The notes: a model not told the origin generated them from the letters alone. 64,000 nucleotides of DNA from DATGUP01 sp035301265 (GCA_035301265.1 DATGUP010000003.1:124001-188000), one strand, 5' to 3'; positions 17,801 to 25,636 are shown, numbered from the stretch's first letter. Numbers and translations: made by a program.

Positions 17801-18390
17801 AAGAGTATGAACGGATTTCTGAGCGGTATCAATTTTTCGCTGAGCAACGGAACGATCTCGTTGAAGCAAAAGAAACATTATATGCTGTGATTGCTGAAAT
17901 GGACGATGAAATGAAAAAACGTTTTTCGACTACATTTAAAAATATTAAGAAAGAGTTTGCGGTCGTATTTCGAGAGTTATTCGGCGGCGGTCGGGCGGAA
18001 CTGAAATTGACGGATCCTGATCATTTGCTAAAGACCGGTGTCGATATTGTAGCCCAGCCTCCAGGTAAAAAATTACAACATCTCGGTTTGTTATCGGGTG
18101 GCGAACGAGCGTTGACGGCGATTGCTCTTTTGTTTGCCATTTTACGCGTACGTCCTGTACCATTTTGTGTTCTCGATGAAGTTGAAGCAGCGCTCGATGA
18201 AGCGAACGTCGTCCGGTTTGCCAAATATATTAAAATGTTTTCCCGAGACACTCAGTTTATCGTGATCACCCATCGCAGAGGTACGATGGAACAAGCTGAC
18301 GTGTTGTATGGTGTGACAATGCAGGAATTGGGTGTTTCCCGGCTCGTATCGGTTCGCCTTGAGGAGACAAAAGATTTAGTTAAAGCATAA
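14824..18390 (+). CDS. smc: Chromosome segregation protein SMC
   Basis: ATPase of the SMC-ScpAB condensin that organises and segregates the chromosome. The 1188-residue protein has GPNGSGKS at 31-38 (Walker A), long coiled coils, a hinge domain at about 500-660, the ABC signature LSGGERALTA near 1090 and Walker B VLDEVEAALDE near 1115. AGGAG at 14812-14816 is too close to the ATG at 14818, so the ATG at 14824 (MYLKRLES) is the start. TAAAAT at 14759-14764 may be a -10, but the -35 is weak. ftsY follows after 13 bases. Confidence 0.97.
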   Translation: MYLKRLESVGFKSFAERIDVKFVPGVTAVVGPNGSGKSNITDAIRWVLGEQSAKSLRGSKMEDIIFQGSDTRKALNMAEVTLVLDNEDKTLPLDYHEVTVTRRVYRSGESEFYINKQSCRLKDIVDLFMDSGLGRESFSIIGQGQVEEILSSKADERRTIFEEAAGVLKYKQRKKEAESKLEETEANLNRVDDIIHEIEQQIHPLKKQAETAQQYLDLKEQLKEQEVSLLVTEIEQLHDEWQTILNDLEKEKAEDADLQTTIQQSEAVLEKERQTIEKLDASIEKWQGDLVTTTQQLEQLEGKKQLLNERTKHFAENKEKLMQQKTEINDHITRINEELEQQKRKLSELQIERDKTKQRAQQLESSLTDGEQTIREQIEELKSEYIELLNNQAAKRNEKQSIQQQLEQLNNKKERQTEKHQTLLTERQALTKEKEKISQICAEYERRYNEKMARIKQLKADLETKRSDYQAAQKKLYQGYQMIEKLQSKKEMLEDMKQAFQGFYQGVKAVLRAREEQILDGIYGAVIELIDIPKPYTDVIESVLGSQAQYLVVRDEHAARQAIAWLKQTDNGRATFLPLTSIRPRFVADNILAQVKQHAGFVGVASELVTTEAKYTKAIDYLMGHILVAQSLKDANDIAQIAMRKHRVVTMDGDVVNPKGSMSGGAKKKTKHSLFTREKDLQDITEKLSAYKAEANAFEQQTMNKKNQIAQLEKEIETEEHTANGAWQKWQQQEEVYKDLEYQLVSYNDSLEWYDRDHDQFEQDMAELEKRDQQLTMELEHVEKQLATIQADIDRLTKQEEAFQANREQRQHDLHAYRISLAEQEERIKNEREKHAVLQKQLHELNDQYHALEKEFADLIEMRKNGETEANINAHLSSLMNEKERITTTIHNQRAKRAERTKWLHDEEGKIKELNKKHQENIQRIQEKEVQANRLDVELENRLSHLQTEYTISFEKARHEYPGVSDLDAARENVDRLKQAIDHLGTINLGAIEEYERISERYQFFAEQRNDLVEAKETLYAVIAEMDDEMKKRFSTTFKNIKKEFAVVFRELFGGGRAELKLTDPDHLLKTGVDIVAQPPGKKLQHLGLLSGGERALTAIALLFAILRVRPVPFCVLDEVEAALDEANVVRFAKYIKMFSRDTQFIVITHRRGTMEQADVLYGVTMQELGVSRLVSVRLEETKDLVKA

Positions 18391-18403
18391 GGAGGACGGT
18401 TCT

Positions 18404-19402
18404 ATGCGTTTTATGCAAAAGATTAAAAGTAAATTCAAGGCAAATGGTGATTCTCAAGATGTGGCGGTTAAATATAAAGATGGTATGAAAAAAACGCGCA
18501 AATCATTTTCCGCTAAGCTAAACGATTTAATTGCTCGCTACCGGAAAGTCGATGAAGATTTTTTTGAAGAGTTGGAAGAAGTGTTGATTATGGCCGATGT
18601 CGGGATCAAGACGGTTATGGAACTTATCGACGAATTGAAAATGGAAGTGAAACGACAAAATATTAAAGATACCGCTAAAATCAAAGAAGTGATTTCCAAT
18701 AAACTCGTTGATATTTATTACGGTGATGATGGGGAAACAATCGAAACGCTAAACCTTAAGAACGATGAACTTTCCGTCATTCTCGTCGTCGGTGTCAATG
18801 GTGTTGGAAAAACAACATCTATCGGCAAATTAGCGCATCAATTAAGACAAGAAGGCAAACATGTGATACTTGCTGCCGGTGATACATTTCGTGCTGGTGC
18901 AATCGAACAACTCGATATATGGGGGGAACGAGCAGGTGTCGACGTCATTAAACAACGTGCGGGAAGCGACCCTGCAGCCGTTATTTTTGATGGGATTCAA
19001 GCAGCTAAATCCCGCCAAGCTGATGTGCTTATTTGCGATACGGCCGGGAGGTTGCAGAACAAGGTTAATTTAATGAACGAATTAGCCAAGGTAAAACGTG
19101 TGATCGAACGCGAAATTCCTGGCGCTCCCCATGAAGTGCTTTTAGTGCTTGATGCAACAACTGGACAGAACGCTCTGAACCAGGCAAAAATATTTTCTGA
19201 GGCAACCGATGTATCAGGCATCGTGTTGACAAAGCTTGATGGAACGGCAAAGGGTGGCATTGTGCTGGCGATAAGAAATGAGCTGAACATTCCGGTTAAA
19301 TACGTTGGACTCGGCGAGCAAATCAATGATTTACAAACTTTTGATCCGCACGCGTTCGTATACGGTTTGTTTGCCGATCTTCTTGAAGATACGCCGGAAT
19401 GA
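18404..19402 (+). CDS. ftsY: Signal recognition particle receptor FtsY
   Basis: Membrane-docking GTPase that pairs with Ffh to deliver ribosomes to SecYEG. It has a short basic N-terminal region, an N domain, and a G domain with GVNGVGKTT at 130-138, DTAGR at about 212-216 and TKLDGTAKGG near 274. 332 residues. AAGGAGG precedes the ATG. The smc-ftsY-ylxM-ffh order groups the SRP genes. Confidence 0.97.
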   Translation: MRFMQKIKSKFKANGDSQDVAVKYKDGMKKTRKSFSAKLNDLIARYRKVDEDFFEELEEVLIMADVGIKTVMELIDELKMEVKRQNIKDTAKIKEVISNKLVDIYYGDDGETIETLNLKNDELSVILVVGVNGVGKTTSIGKLAHQLRQEGKHVILAAGDTFRAGAIEQLDIWGERAGVDVIKQRAGSDPAAVIFDGIQAAKSRQADVLICDTAGRLQNKVNLMNELAKVKRVIEREIPGAPHEVLLVLDATTGQNALNQAKIFSEATDVSGIVLTKLDGTAKGGIVLAIRNELNIPVKYVGLGEQINDLQTFDPHAFVYGLFADLLEDTPE

Positions 19403-19455
19403 TGGTACTATTTTTGTAAAGTGAATAGGCTTAACGAAAAGAAGGGGCATACAGC

Positions 19456-19773
19456 ATGCTTGAAAAAACAACGCGCATGAACTATCTGTTTGATTTTTAT
19501 CATCAGTTGTTGACATCAAAACAGAAAAGCTATATGCAAATGTATTATTTAGAAGACTATTCATTAGGGGAAATTTCCGAGTTGGCGAATGTATCTCGAC
19601 AGGCCGTTTATGATAATATTAAACGGACCGAAGAGATGCTAGAAACATACGAAGAAAAGCTGGGCCTCTATGAAAAATTTCTTAAACGCCATGAATTATT
19701 GATGAAATTGGAAGAACGATTGACGGATGAAAAAAGTCGGCGTTACATCCAACAATTAAAGGAAATCGAATAG
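19456..19773 (+). CDS. ylxM: YlxM/UPF0122 helix-turn-helix protein, SRP-associated
   Basis: 105-residue UPF0122 protein with a sigma-factor-like HTH (YSLGEISELANVSRQAVYDN). Members stimulate or bind the SRP in streptococci; a DNA-binding role has also been proposed. It sits 13 bases before ffh and is probably co-translated with it. GAAGGGG lies upstream of the ATG. Confidence 0.92.
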   Translation: MLEKTTRMNYLFDFYHQLLTSKQKSYMQMYYLEDYSLGEISELANVSRQAVYDNIKRTEEMLETYEEKLGLYEKFLKRHELLMKLEERLTDEKSRRYIQQLKEIE

Positions 19774-19786
19774 GGGGAGTCCATCT

Positions 19787-21130
19787 GTGGCATTTGAAGG
19801 ACTAACCGATCGTTTACAGGGCACGATCAAGAAAATAACCGGGAAAGGGAAAGTCAGCGAACAAGATGTTAAGGAGATGGCTCGCGAAGTCCGGCTTGCG
19901 TTGTTAGAAGCCGATGTTAACTTCAAGGTGGTTAAGGACTTAATTAAACGGATCAAGGAGCGGGCCGTCGGACAGGAAGTCATGGAAAGTCTAACTCCAG
20001 GACAGCAGGTGATCAAAGTCGTTAAAGATGAGCTGACCGACCTGATGGGCGGAGAGCAAAGCAAAATCGCTGTAGCTGACCGTTCACCGACTGTCATTAT
20101 GATGGTCGGGTTGCAAGGTGCTGGAAAAACAACGACTACTGGAAAGTTGGCCAACCACTTACGCAAAAAACATAATCGCTCTCCACTGCTTGTTGCCTGT
20201 GATGTTTACCGTCCAGCGGCCGTTGATCAGTTGGAAACACTCGGCAAACAATTGAATATGCCTGTTTATGCTAGAGGTACTGCCGTTGATCCGGTTGATA
20301 TTGCAAAAGATGCAATTGAACAAGCCAAGGTGGAACACAACGACTATGTCATTATTGACACGGCCGGTCGGCTCCATGTTGATGAAACATTGATGAGCGA
20401 ATTACAATCTATTAAAACGGAAGTTAACCCAGATGAAATCTTCCTCGTTGTCGATGCTATGACTGGACAGGATGCTGTTAATGTCGCTGAGAGTTTCAAC
20501 GAACAGCTCGACATTTCCGGTGTTGTTTTGACCAAGTTGGATGGGGACACGCGCGGCGGCGCTGCGCTTTCCATCAAAGCGGTGACCGGCAAACCGATCA
20601 AATTTGCTGGCATGGGGGAAAAGCTGGACGAGTTAGAACCTTTTCATCCCGATCGTATGGCATCGCGCATCCTTGGTATGGGTGATGTTCTCACGTTGAT
20701 CGAGAAAGCTCAAACGAATGTAGATGAAAAACAAGCAAAGGAATTGGAAGAAAAAATGCGCACGATGTCCTTTACATTTGATGATTTTCTCGAACAGATG
20801 GGGCAAGTGCGTAAAATGGGACCATTGGATGAGCTTCTTGCCATGATGCCTGGCGCTGGCAAGATGAAAGGGTTAAAAAATGTCCAAATTGATGAAAAAC
20901 AACTCGGTCAGGTCGAGGCGATCATCCGCTCGATGACCAAAGAAGAACGCCAAGATCCGTCGATTATGAACGCTAGTCGCAAAAAACGGATTGCTAAAGG
21001 ATCAGGCACATCGGTATCCCAGGTCAATCGTTTACTCAAACAATTCAACGAGATGAAGAAAATGATGAAGCGCATGACGAATATGCAAAAAGGCAAAAAA
21101 GGAAAAGGTCTGAAGTTTCCATTTATGTAA
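19787..21130 (+). CDS. ffh: Signal recognition particle protein Ffh (SRP54)
   Basis: GTPase and RNA-binding subunit of the SRP. NG domain: GLQGAGKTTT at 108-117, DTAGRLH near 190 and TKLDGDTRGG near 249. The C-terminal M domain (about 300-447) is methionine-rich with the RNA-binding SGTSVSQVNRLLKQF. The start is GTG with GGGGGAG upstream. 447 residues, the family length. Confidence 0.97.
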   Translation: MAFEGLTDRLQGTIKKITGKGKVSEQDVKEMAREVRLALLEADVNFKVVKDLIKRIKERAVGQEVMESLTPGQQVIKVVKDELTDLMGGEQSKIAVADRSPTVIMMVGLQGAGKTTTTGKLANHLRKKHNRSPLLVACDVYRPAAVDQLETLGKQLNMPVYARGTAVDPVDIAKDAIEQAKVEHNDYVIIDTAGRLHVDETLMSELQSIKTEVNPDEIFLVVDAMTGQDAVNVAESFNEQLDISGVVLTKLDGDTRGGAALSIKAVTGKPIKFAGMGEKLDELEPFHPDRMASRILGMGDVLTLIEKAQTNVDEKQAKELEEKMRTMSFTFDDFLEQMGQVRKMGPLDELLAMMPGAGKMKGLKNVQIDEKQLGQVEAIIRSMTKEERQDPSIMNASRKKRIAKGSGTSVSQVNRLLKQFNEMKKMMKRMTNMQKGKKGKGLKFPFM

Positions 21131-21178
21131 ACATATAAAGAACGATCACCGTCAGCCAATATTGTAATGGAAAAACAC

Positions 21179-21207
21179 TTTACAGACTTTCCTACGTCTG
21201 TTACAAT
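21179..21207 (+). promoter_or_regulatory. Strong SigA promoter of the rpsP operon
   Basis: TTTACA (21179-21184), 17 bases, TACAAT (21202-21207), with TGT before the -10 (extended -10). An inverted repeat ACAGAC-N8-GTCTGT (21182-21201) fills the spacer. The start of transcription is about 35 bases upstream of the rpsP ATG. Confidence 0.75.
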
Positions 21208-21248
21208 CTAAATTTGTGAAATACATTTCAGTAGGAGGTGCAACAAGA

Positions 21249-21521
21249 ATGGCTGTCAAAATTCGTTTAAAACGCATGGGGTCTAAACGCAACCCGTTTT
21301 ACCGTATTGTTGTAGCTGATTCGCGTTCTCCACGTGATGGACGATCAATCGAACAAATTGGCACTTATAATCCAGTTGCCAAACCAGTTGAAGTCAAAAT
21401 AGACGAAGAAAAAGCGCTGGATTGGATGGCAAAAGGAGCAACCCCGAGCGATACCGTTCGCAACCTTTTCTCCAAAGAAGGCATCATGAAAAAATTCCAC
21501 GAACAAAAAAATAAACAATAA
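21249..21521 (+). CDS. rpsP: 30S ribosomal protein S16
   Basis: 90-residue small-subunit protein beginning MAVKIRLKRMGSKRNPFYRI. The frame is open upstream to 21216, but GTAGGAGGTGC and the family length support the ATG at 21249. First gene of the rpsP-khpA-ylqD-rimM-trmD group. Confidence 0.98.
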   Translation: MAVKIRLKRMGSKRNPFYRIVVADSRSPRDGRSIEQIGTYNPVAKPVEVKIDEEKALDWMAKGATPSDTVRNLFSKEGIMKKFHEQKNKQ

Positions 21522-21535
21522 AGTAGTGTGATATC

Positions 21536-21763
21536 ATGAAAGCCTTAATCGAATCCATTGTTGTGGCACTTGTTGACCACCCGGAAGATATCGTCGTGGA
21601 GGAAAAAGAAGAGGAAACAAAAATCGTTTATCACCTAACTGTAAACCAAAGCGATGTCGGCAAAGTTATCGGCAAAAATGGACGCATTGCTAAGGCGATT
21701 CGCACGGTTGTTTATGCGGCAAAAACGGATGCGAACAAGCGCATTTATCTAGATATTATGTAA
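21536..21763 (+). CDS. khpA: KH-domain RNA-binding protein KhpA (YlqC)
   Basis: 75-residue single KH domain with the GxxG loop in IGKNGRIAKAIR. KhpA proteins pair with KhpB/Jag and bind many RNAs; in streptococci they affect cell elongation. It starts 15 bases after rpsP with only a weak Shine-Dalgarno, so coupling to rpsP is likely. A terminator begins inside its stop codon. Confidence 0.94.
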   Translation: MKALIESIVVALVDHPEDIVVEEKEEETKIVYHLTVNQSDVGKVIGKNGRIAKAIRTVVYAAKTDANKRIYLDIM

Positions 21764-21790
21764 AGGGAGAGGAAGTACCTTTCCCTTTTT
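21762..21790 (+). terminator. Terminator or attenuator between khpA and ylqD
   Basis: AAAGGGAGAGG (21762-21772) pairs with CCTTTCCCTTT (21778-21788) with one G-T pair, and a T5 run ends the hairpin. Because ylqD-rimM-trmD follow without an obvious promoter, partial read-through is likely, giving more ribosomal protein than RimM and TrmD. Confidence 0.75.
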
Positions 21791-21834
21791 CAGCATCGGC
21801 ATGGTCATTTTCGGGTTGGGAAGGTGGAGAACCC

Positions 21835-22227
21835 GTGCAAATTATTAAAAAGGTTCCAATTAAACAAGTTGTGACAGAAAAAAGTAAAGCAAAAATGCAC
21901 GATAATTTTAACCGTCATAAAAGGCAACTTGAACAAGAGTGTCAACAATTACGGTTTGAACAGCGCAAATTGCAAAATAAGCCCGGTGTAGCCAAACAAG
22001 ATGTTGCTCGACGATTTCAGCAGGAAATCAATCAGCGTAAAGAAAAAATCGAGTTAATCGATTTTAAAATCGAGCAGCTCGAATTGTTAGAAAACGGCAG
22101 TGAAATCGTGGAAAGAGAAGTCGATGCACTCGTCGAAGTTCGTGTTGGCCAACAATGGGATGAATTGATAAAAGAAACAGCGATTGTCGTTAAAGATGGT
22201 GTCGTGATTCGAATTGACGAACAGTAG
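21835..22227 (+). CDS. ylqD: YlqD family protein of unknown function
   Basis: 130 residues with a long central coiled coil rich in Gln, Glu, Lys and Arg (about 20-85) and a small C-terminal beta region (VEVRVGQQWDEL, VVKDGVVIRID). YlqD homologues occupy this position in Bacillus, and the function is not established. The start is GTG, with AGGTGGAGAA upstream. It is probably co-transcribed with rimM, which starts eight bases after its stop. Confidence 0.85.
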   Translation: MQIIKKVPIKQVVTEKSKAKMHDNFNRHKRQLEQECQQLRFEQRKLQNKPGVAKQDVARRFQQEINQRKEKIELIDFKIEQLELLENGSEIVEREVDALVEVRVGQQWDELIKETAIVVKDGVVIRIDEQ

Positions 22228-22235
22228 GTGATGCC

Positions 22236-22751
22236 ATGAGCCGAAAGTTTTATAACGTAGGAAAAATCATCAATACACACGGTATTCACGGCGAGGTAAA
22301 AGTCTTTCGCATTACGGATTTTCCCGAACGCTTCAAACCGGGAAATACGTTGTACCTCGTCAAAAATCAGGCGGAGCCGATTGCATTAACGATCGACGGT
22401 CATCGCTTTCATCAAGGTTATGATCTTTTGCATTTTGCCGGACTGGAAACGATTGACGATGTTGAATCGTTTAAAGGCGGTTATTTGAAAGTATCTGATG
22501 CGCAGTTGCATCCGTTAGATGATGGCGAGTATTACTATCATGAAATCATCGGTTGTCATGTTTATACGCGTCAACATAAAAAAATCGGTATCGTCAAAGA
22601 AATACTTACCCCTGGAGCGAACGACGTCTGGGTCGTTGAGCAGGAAAAAGGGAAAGATATTCTCATTCCGTATATTGACGATGTTGTCAAGCATGTGGAT
22701 ACATCAAACCAAACCATTATGATCGAACCGATGGAAGGATTGCTAGATTAA
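22236..22751 (+). CDS. rimM: Ribosome maturation factor RimM
   Basis: 16S rRNA processing factor that binds S19 during 30S head assembly. The N-terminal beta-barrel has GKIINTHGIHGEVKV. The C-terminal PRC-barrel domain has EIIGCHVYT, PGANDVWVV and LIPYIDDVVK. 171 residues. TAGGTGATG lies just before the ATG. Its stop TAA overlaps the trmD ATG by one base. Confidence 0.97.
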   Translation: MSRKFYNVGKIINTHGIHGEVKVFRITDFPERFKPGNTLYLVKNQAEPIALTIDGHRFHQGYDLLHFAGLETIDDVESFKGGYLKVSDAQLHPLDDGEYYYHEIIGCHVYTRQHKKIGIVKEILTPGANDVWVVEQEKGKDILIPYIDDVVKHVDTSNQTIMIEPMEGLLD

Positions 22752-23497
22752 TGCATATTGATATTTTAACCTTGTTTCCAGAAATGTTTCGCGGTGTTTT
22801 TGACACATCTATCTTGCAAAAAGCTCAAGACAAAAAATTGTTTACCTACAATTTAGTTGACTTTCGTGTCTACTCAAAAGATAAGCACCATAAAGTCGAT
22901 GATTATCCATACGGTGGCGGGGCGGGCATGGTACTGACCCCACAGCCCGTGTTTGATGCTGTCCATGCTCTTACACATAAAACTAAGACGAAACCGCGGA
23001 TCATTCTTATGACTCCTCAAGGTGAGCCGTACAGTCAACAAAAAGCAGAGGAATTGTCTCATGAAGAACATCTTGTGATGATATGCGGGCATTATGAAGG
23101 CTATGATGAGCGAATCCGGACCGGTCTTGTAACCGATGAAATTTCGATTGGGGATTACGTTTTAACCGGTGGGGAACTGGCAGCCATGGTTGTCGTAGAC
23201 AGCGTCGTTCGCTTGCTTCCTCATGTCTTGGGCAATGCCAACTCCGCTTCTGAAGATTCTTTTTCCAGCGGCCTTTTGGAATATCCCCATTATACGCGAC
23301 CCGCTGATTTTCGCGGGATGAAGGTACCGGATGTGCTTTTGTCTGGCGATCATAGTAGGATTGCCGCATGGCGCAGAAAAGAAGCTTTGAAGCGGACGCA
23401 TGAGCGCCGTCCCGACTTATTGGCCAAGGCATCGTTGTCAGCTGAAGAAAAGAAAATTTTGCACGAGTTTAATGAACAAGACACTAATCATTCATGA
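22751..23497 (+). CDS. trmD: tRNA (guanine-N1)-methyltransferase TrmD
   Basis: Makes m1G37 in tRNAs, preventing +1 frameshifting. SPOUT trefoil-knot motifs are GGGAGMVL, CGHYEGYDERI and SIGDYVLTGGELA. 248 residues. It is translationally coupled to rimM (TAATG). The rplS promoter lies about 20 bases after its stop. Confidence 0.97.
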   Translation: MHIDILTLFPEMFRGVFDTSILQKAQDKKLFTYNLVDFRVYSKDKHHKVDDYPYGGGAGMVLTPQPVFDAVHALTHKTKTKPRIILMTPQGEPYSQQKAEELSHEEHLVMICGHYEGYDERIRTGLVTDEISIGDYVLTGGELAAMVVVDSVVRLLPHVLGNANSASEDSFSSGLLEYPHYTRPADFRGMKVPDVLLSGDHSRIAAWRRKEALKRTHERRPDLLAKASLSAEEKKILHEFNEQDTNHS

Positions 23498-23515
23498 AAC
23501 AGTTGCAAATATATA

Positions 23516-23544
23516 TTGAACTCACATAGTGCATATGGTATATT
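23516..23544 (+). promoter_or_regulatory. SigA promoter of rplS
   Basis: TTGAAC (23516-23521), 17 bases, TATATT (23539-23544), with TGG before the -10 (extended -10). It gives a leader of about 85 bases before the rplS start. Confidence 0.7.
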
Positions 23545-23550
23545 TACTGT

Positions 23551-23636
23551 TGTGCTTAAGTACCAGTTTAAGCTATATAAACGATGTTCCGCTGTCTTTT
23601 AAGATATGAACATTGGTTTGGAAGGGGTGAAGCAGG
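23551..23636 (+). ncRNA. Candidate L19 (rplS) autoregulatory leader
   Basis: The leader can form two stem-loops: GCTTAA (23554-23559) with TTAAGC (23568-23573), and ATGTTC (23584-23589) with GAACAT (23608-23613), the latter extendable by AAC/GTT across a small internal loop. Its place directly before rplS fits the known L19 leader family of low-GC Gram-positive bacteria (Rfam L19_leader), in which L19 binds its own mRNA. The match is by position and pairing only. Confidence 0.5.
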
Positions 23637-23984
23637 ATGCAAAAATTGATCGAAAGTGTTACAAAAGATCAACTTCGCACAGATCATCCTGATTTCCGTG
23701 CCGGCGACACTGTCCGTGTCCACGTGAAAGTCGTTGAAGGCTCGCGTGAACGAATCCAAGTATTTGAAGGTGTCGTCATCAAACGGCAAAATGGTGGAAT
23801 CAGCGAAACGTTTACCGTCAGAAAGGTGTCTTACGGTGTGGGTGTTGAACGCATATTTCCCGTCCATTCCCCCCGTATTGAAAAAATTGAAGTGATCCGT
23901 CGCGGCAAAGTTCGCCGTGCCAAACTATACTATCTCCGCAATCTACGTGGAAAAGCAGCGCGCATCAAAGAACGTCGCAACTAA
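23637..23984 (+). CDS. rplS: 50S ribosomal protein L19
   Basis: 115-residue protein of the large subunit at the inter-subunit interface. Typical sequence: DFRAGDTVRVHVKV, VFEGVVIKRQNGG, SYGVGVERIFPVHSP and RRAKLYYLRNLRGKAARIKE. GGAAGGGGTGA precedes the ATG. It has its own promoter and terminator. Confidence 0.98.
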   Translation: MQKLIESVTKDQLRTDHPDFRAGDTVRVHVKVVEGSRERIQVFEGVVIKRQNGGISETFTVRKVSYGVGVERIFPVHSPRIEKIEVIRRGKVRRAKLYYLRNLRGKAARIKERRN

Positions 23985-24009
23985 CACTATACATGTCGAT
24001 GTATTTGCT

Positions 24010-24046
24010 AAAGGAGCCTGGCCAACAGTCAGCTCCTTTTTATTTT
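24010..24046 (+). terminator. Terminator after rplS
   Basis: AAAGGAGC (24010-24017) pairs with GCTCCTTT (24032-24039), followed by TTATTTTA. Confidence 0.8.
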
Positions 24047-24088
24047 ATGTATTCATATGCAATATTTAGCTGAAAAAATCATGTTCGA

Positions 24089-24097
24089 TGTTATAAT
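24089..24097 (+). promoter_or_regulatory. Extended -10 promoter of lepB
   Basis: TGT followed by a perfect TATAAT (24092-24097) about 55 bases before the lepB start. No good -35 is visible, as is common for extended -10 promoters. Confidence 0.5.
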
Positions 24098-24150
24098 GGC
24101 CTTATGTTCAATTTAAAATAGAGTTTACGGTAAATGTCGGGGGAGAATGC

Positions 24151-24717
24151 ATGGAAACGATCAAGAATGAATGGTTGGACTGGATAAAAATATTCTTAGT
24201 TGCTATTGTAGTGACATTTATCATACGGACATTTGTTTTTGCACCGATCATTGTCGATGGCCCATCAATGCTACCGACATTGCATGATCGAGATCAAATC
24301 ATTGTGGATAAATTATCATATCGATTCAGTGATCCGGAGCGATTTGACATCATTGTGTTTCATGCCTATGATAAGAAAGATTTTATCAAACGAATCATCG
24401 GCCTACCTGGCGAACATGTCGCCATGAAGGATGATGTATTGTACATCGATGGTCAAGCTGTTGAGGAGCCATATTTAGAAGAAAAAAAAGCCGAGCTGAC
24501 CGATAACCAGCCGTTGACAAACGATTTTCGTTTGGAAGAATTACCGGGAAATTACGAAACCATTCCGGACGGCTATGTCCTTGTTTTAGGTGACAACCGA
24601 AGAAACTCGACCGACAGCCGTATGATGGGTTTGATTTCAATAGATCAAATTGTAGGTAAAACAACGTTAATTTATTGGCCTCTCGACCGCATTGGCATAA
24701 CAGGAGGGAAGTCATGA
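24151..24717 (+). CDS. lepB: Type I signal peptidase
   Basis: Membrane serine protease that removes signal peptides from secreted proteins. One N-terminal membrane anchor lies at about 12-32. Catalytic Ser39 is in GPSMLPTL and Lys80 in KRIIGLPG; box E is GDNRRNSTDSR. The length of 188 residues is that of the single-anchor Gram-positive type. The gene is absent from this locus in B. subtilis but present here in some other bacilli. It overlaps rbgA by ATGA. Confidence 0.96.
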   Translation: METIKNEWLDWIKIFLVAIVVTFIIRTFVFAPIIVDGPSMLPTLHDRDQIIVDKLSYRFSDPERFDIIVFHAYDKKDFIKRIIGLPGEHVAMKDDVLYIDGQAVEEPYLEEKKAELTDNQPLTNDFRLEELPGNYETIPDGYVLVLGDNRRNSTDSRMMGLISIDQIVGKTTLIYWPLDRIGITGGKS

Positions 24718-25562
24718 GTATACAATGGTATCCTGGACATATGGCAAAAGCAAAACGTGAAGCAGAAGACAAGTTAAAATTGGTTGATTTTGTTGTCGAA
24801 CTCGTCGATGCACGAGCTCCGGCATCATCGCAAAATCCAATGCTTGCACAACTGTTACATCAAAAGCCGAACATGACGGTGCTGATGAAAAAAGATCTGG
24901 CCGATGATCAGATAACAAACCGGTGGCTGGAAGCTTTACGACAAGAAGGCAAACAAACCATTGCGGTTGATGTGAATGATAGAGACGATATCCAGAGAAT
25001 GATTCAAATGGCGAAATCTCTTAGTCAAGAGAAAATGGAGCAGCTTAAGAAAAAAGGCATCCGTCCGCGGGCTGCTCGAGCGATGATTATCGGTATTCCA
25101 AATGTCGGTAAATCGACGTTGATCAATCGGCTGGCAAATAAAAAGATTGCCAAAACTAGCGACAAACCTGGTATGACAAAGCAGCAATCGTGGATAAAAA
25201 TTCAAAACGTTTTTGAATTGCTTGATACGCCGGGCATATTATGGCCGAAATTTACGGATGAACTTATCGGTTACCGTCTTGCCGCCATTGGCACAATCAA
25301 AGATCAACTACTGTCTTTACAGGATATTGCAGCTTTTATCATTGGTCATTTACAACAGCATTATCCAGGACGATTGGAGGCCCGCTACAATATAAATTCT
25401 TCTACGTACGATATGGAAGCGATATTTAATGCCATCGGTACTCTTCGTGGAGCTTTGGAATCCGGCGGTCGCATCGATTTTGATAAAGTTGCTCGGCTTG
25501 TCATTCAAGATTTTCGCGATGGCTATCTAGGACGCATTACCCTTGAACAGCCAAATACATAG
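24714..25562 (+). CDS. rbgA: Ribosome biogenesis GTPase RbgA (YlqF), altered G4 motif
   Basis: Circularly permuted GTPase needed late in 50S assembly. The N-terminus is MSIQWYPGHMAKAKRE. The P-loop GIPNVGKS is at 127-134 and DTPGILWPKF follows. The guanine-specificity motif, normally NKxD, reads MKKD at 58-61. 282 residues, equal to the B. subtilis protein. The frame is open upstream, but CAGGAGGG and the ATGA overlap with lepB set the start at 24714. Confidence 0.95.
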   Translation: MSIQWYPGHMAKAKREAEDKLKLVDFVVELVDARAPASSQNPMLAQLLHQKPNMTVLMKKDLADDQITNRWLEALRQEGKQTIAVDVNDRDDIQRMIQMAKSLSQEKMEQLKKKGIRPRAARAMIIGIPNVGKSTLINRLANKKIAKTSDKPGMTKQQSWIKIQNVFELLDTPGILWPKFTDELIGYRLAAIGTIKDQLLSLQDIAAFIIGHLQQHYPGRLEARYNINSSTYDMEAIFNAIGTLRGALESGGRIDFDKVARLVIQDFRDGYLGRITLEQPNT

Positions 25563-25636
25563 GCGAGAATCCACATCGATTGAGTTAAAGCTTTACCGAA
25601 ACAGACCGATATAGACAAATAGAGATGGGGATGTAT

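Noticed and set aside
23558..23573. AAGTACCAGTTTAAGC before rplS as a FapR operator
   Set aside because: Only the left half AGTACC fits the box; the right half does not, and rplS is not a lipid gene.
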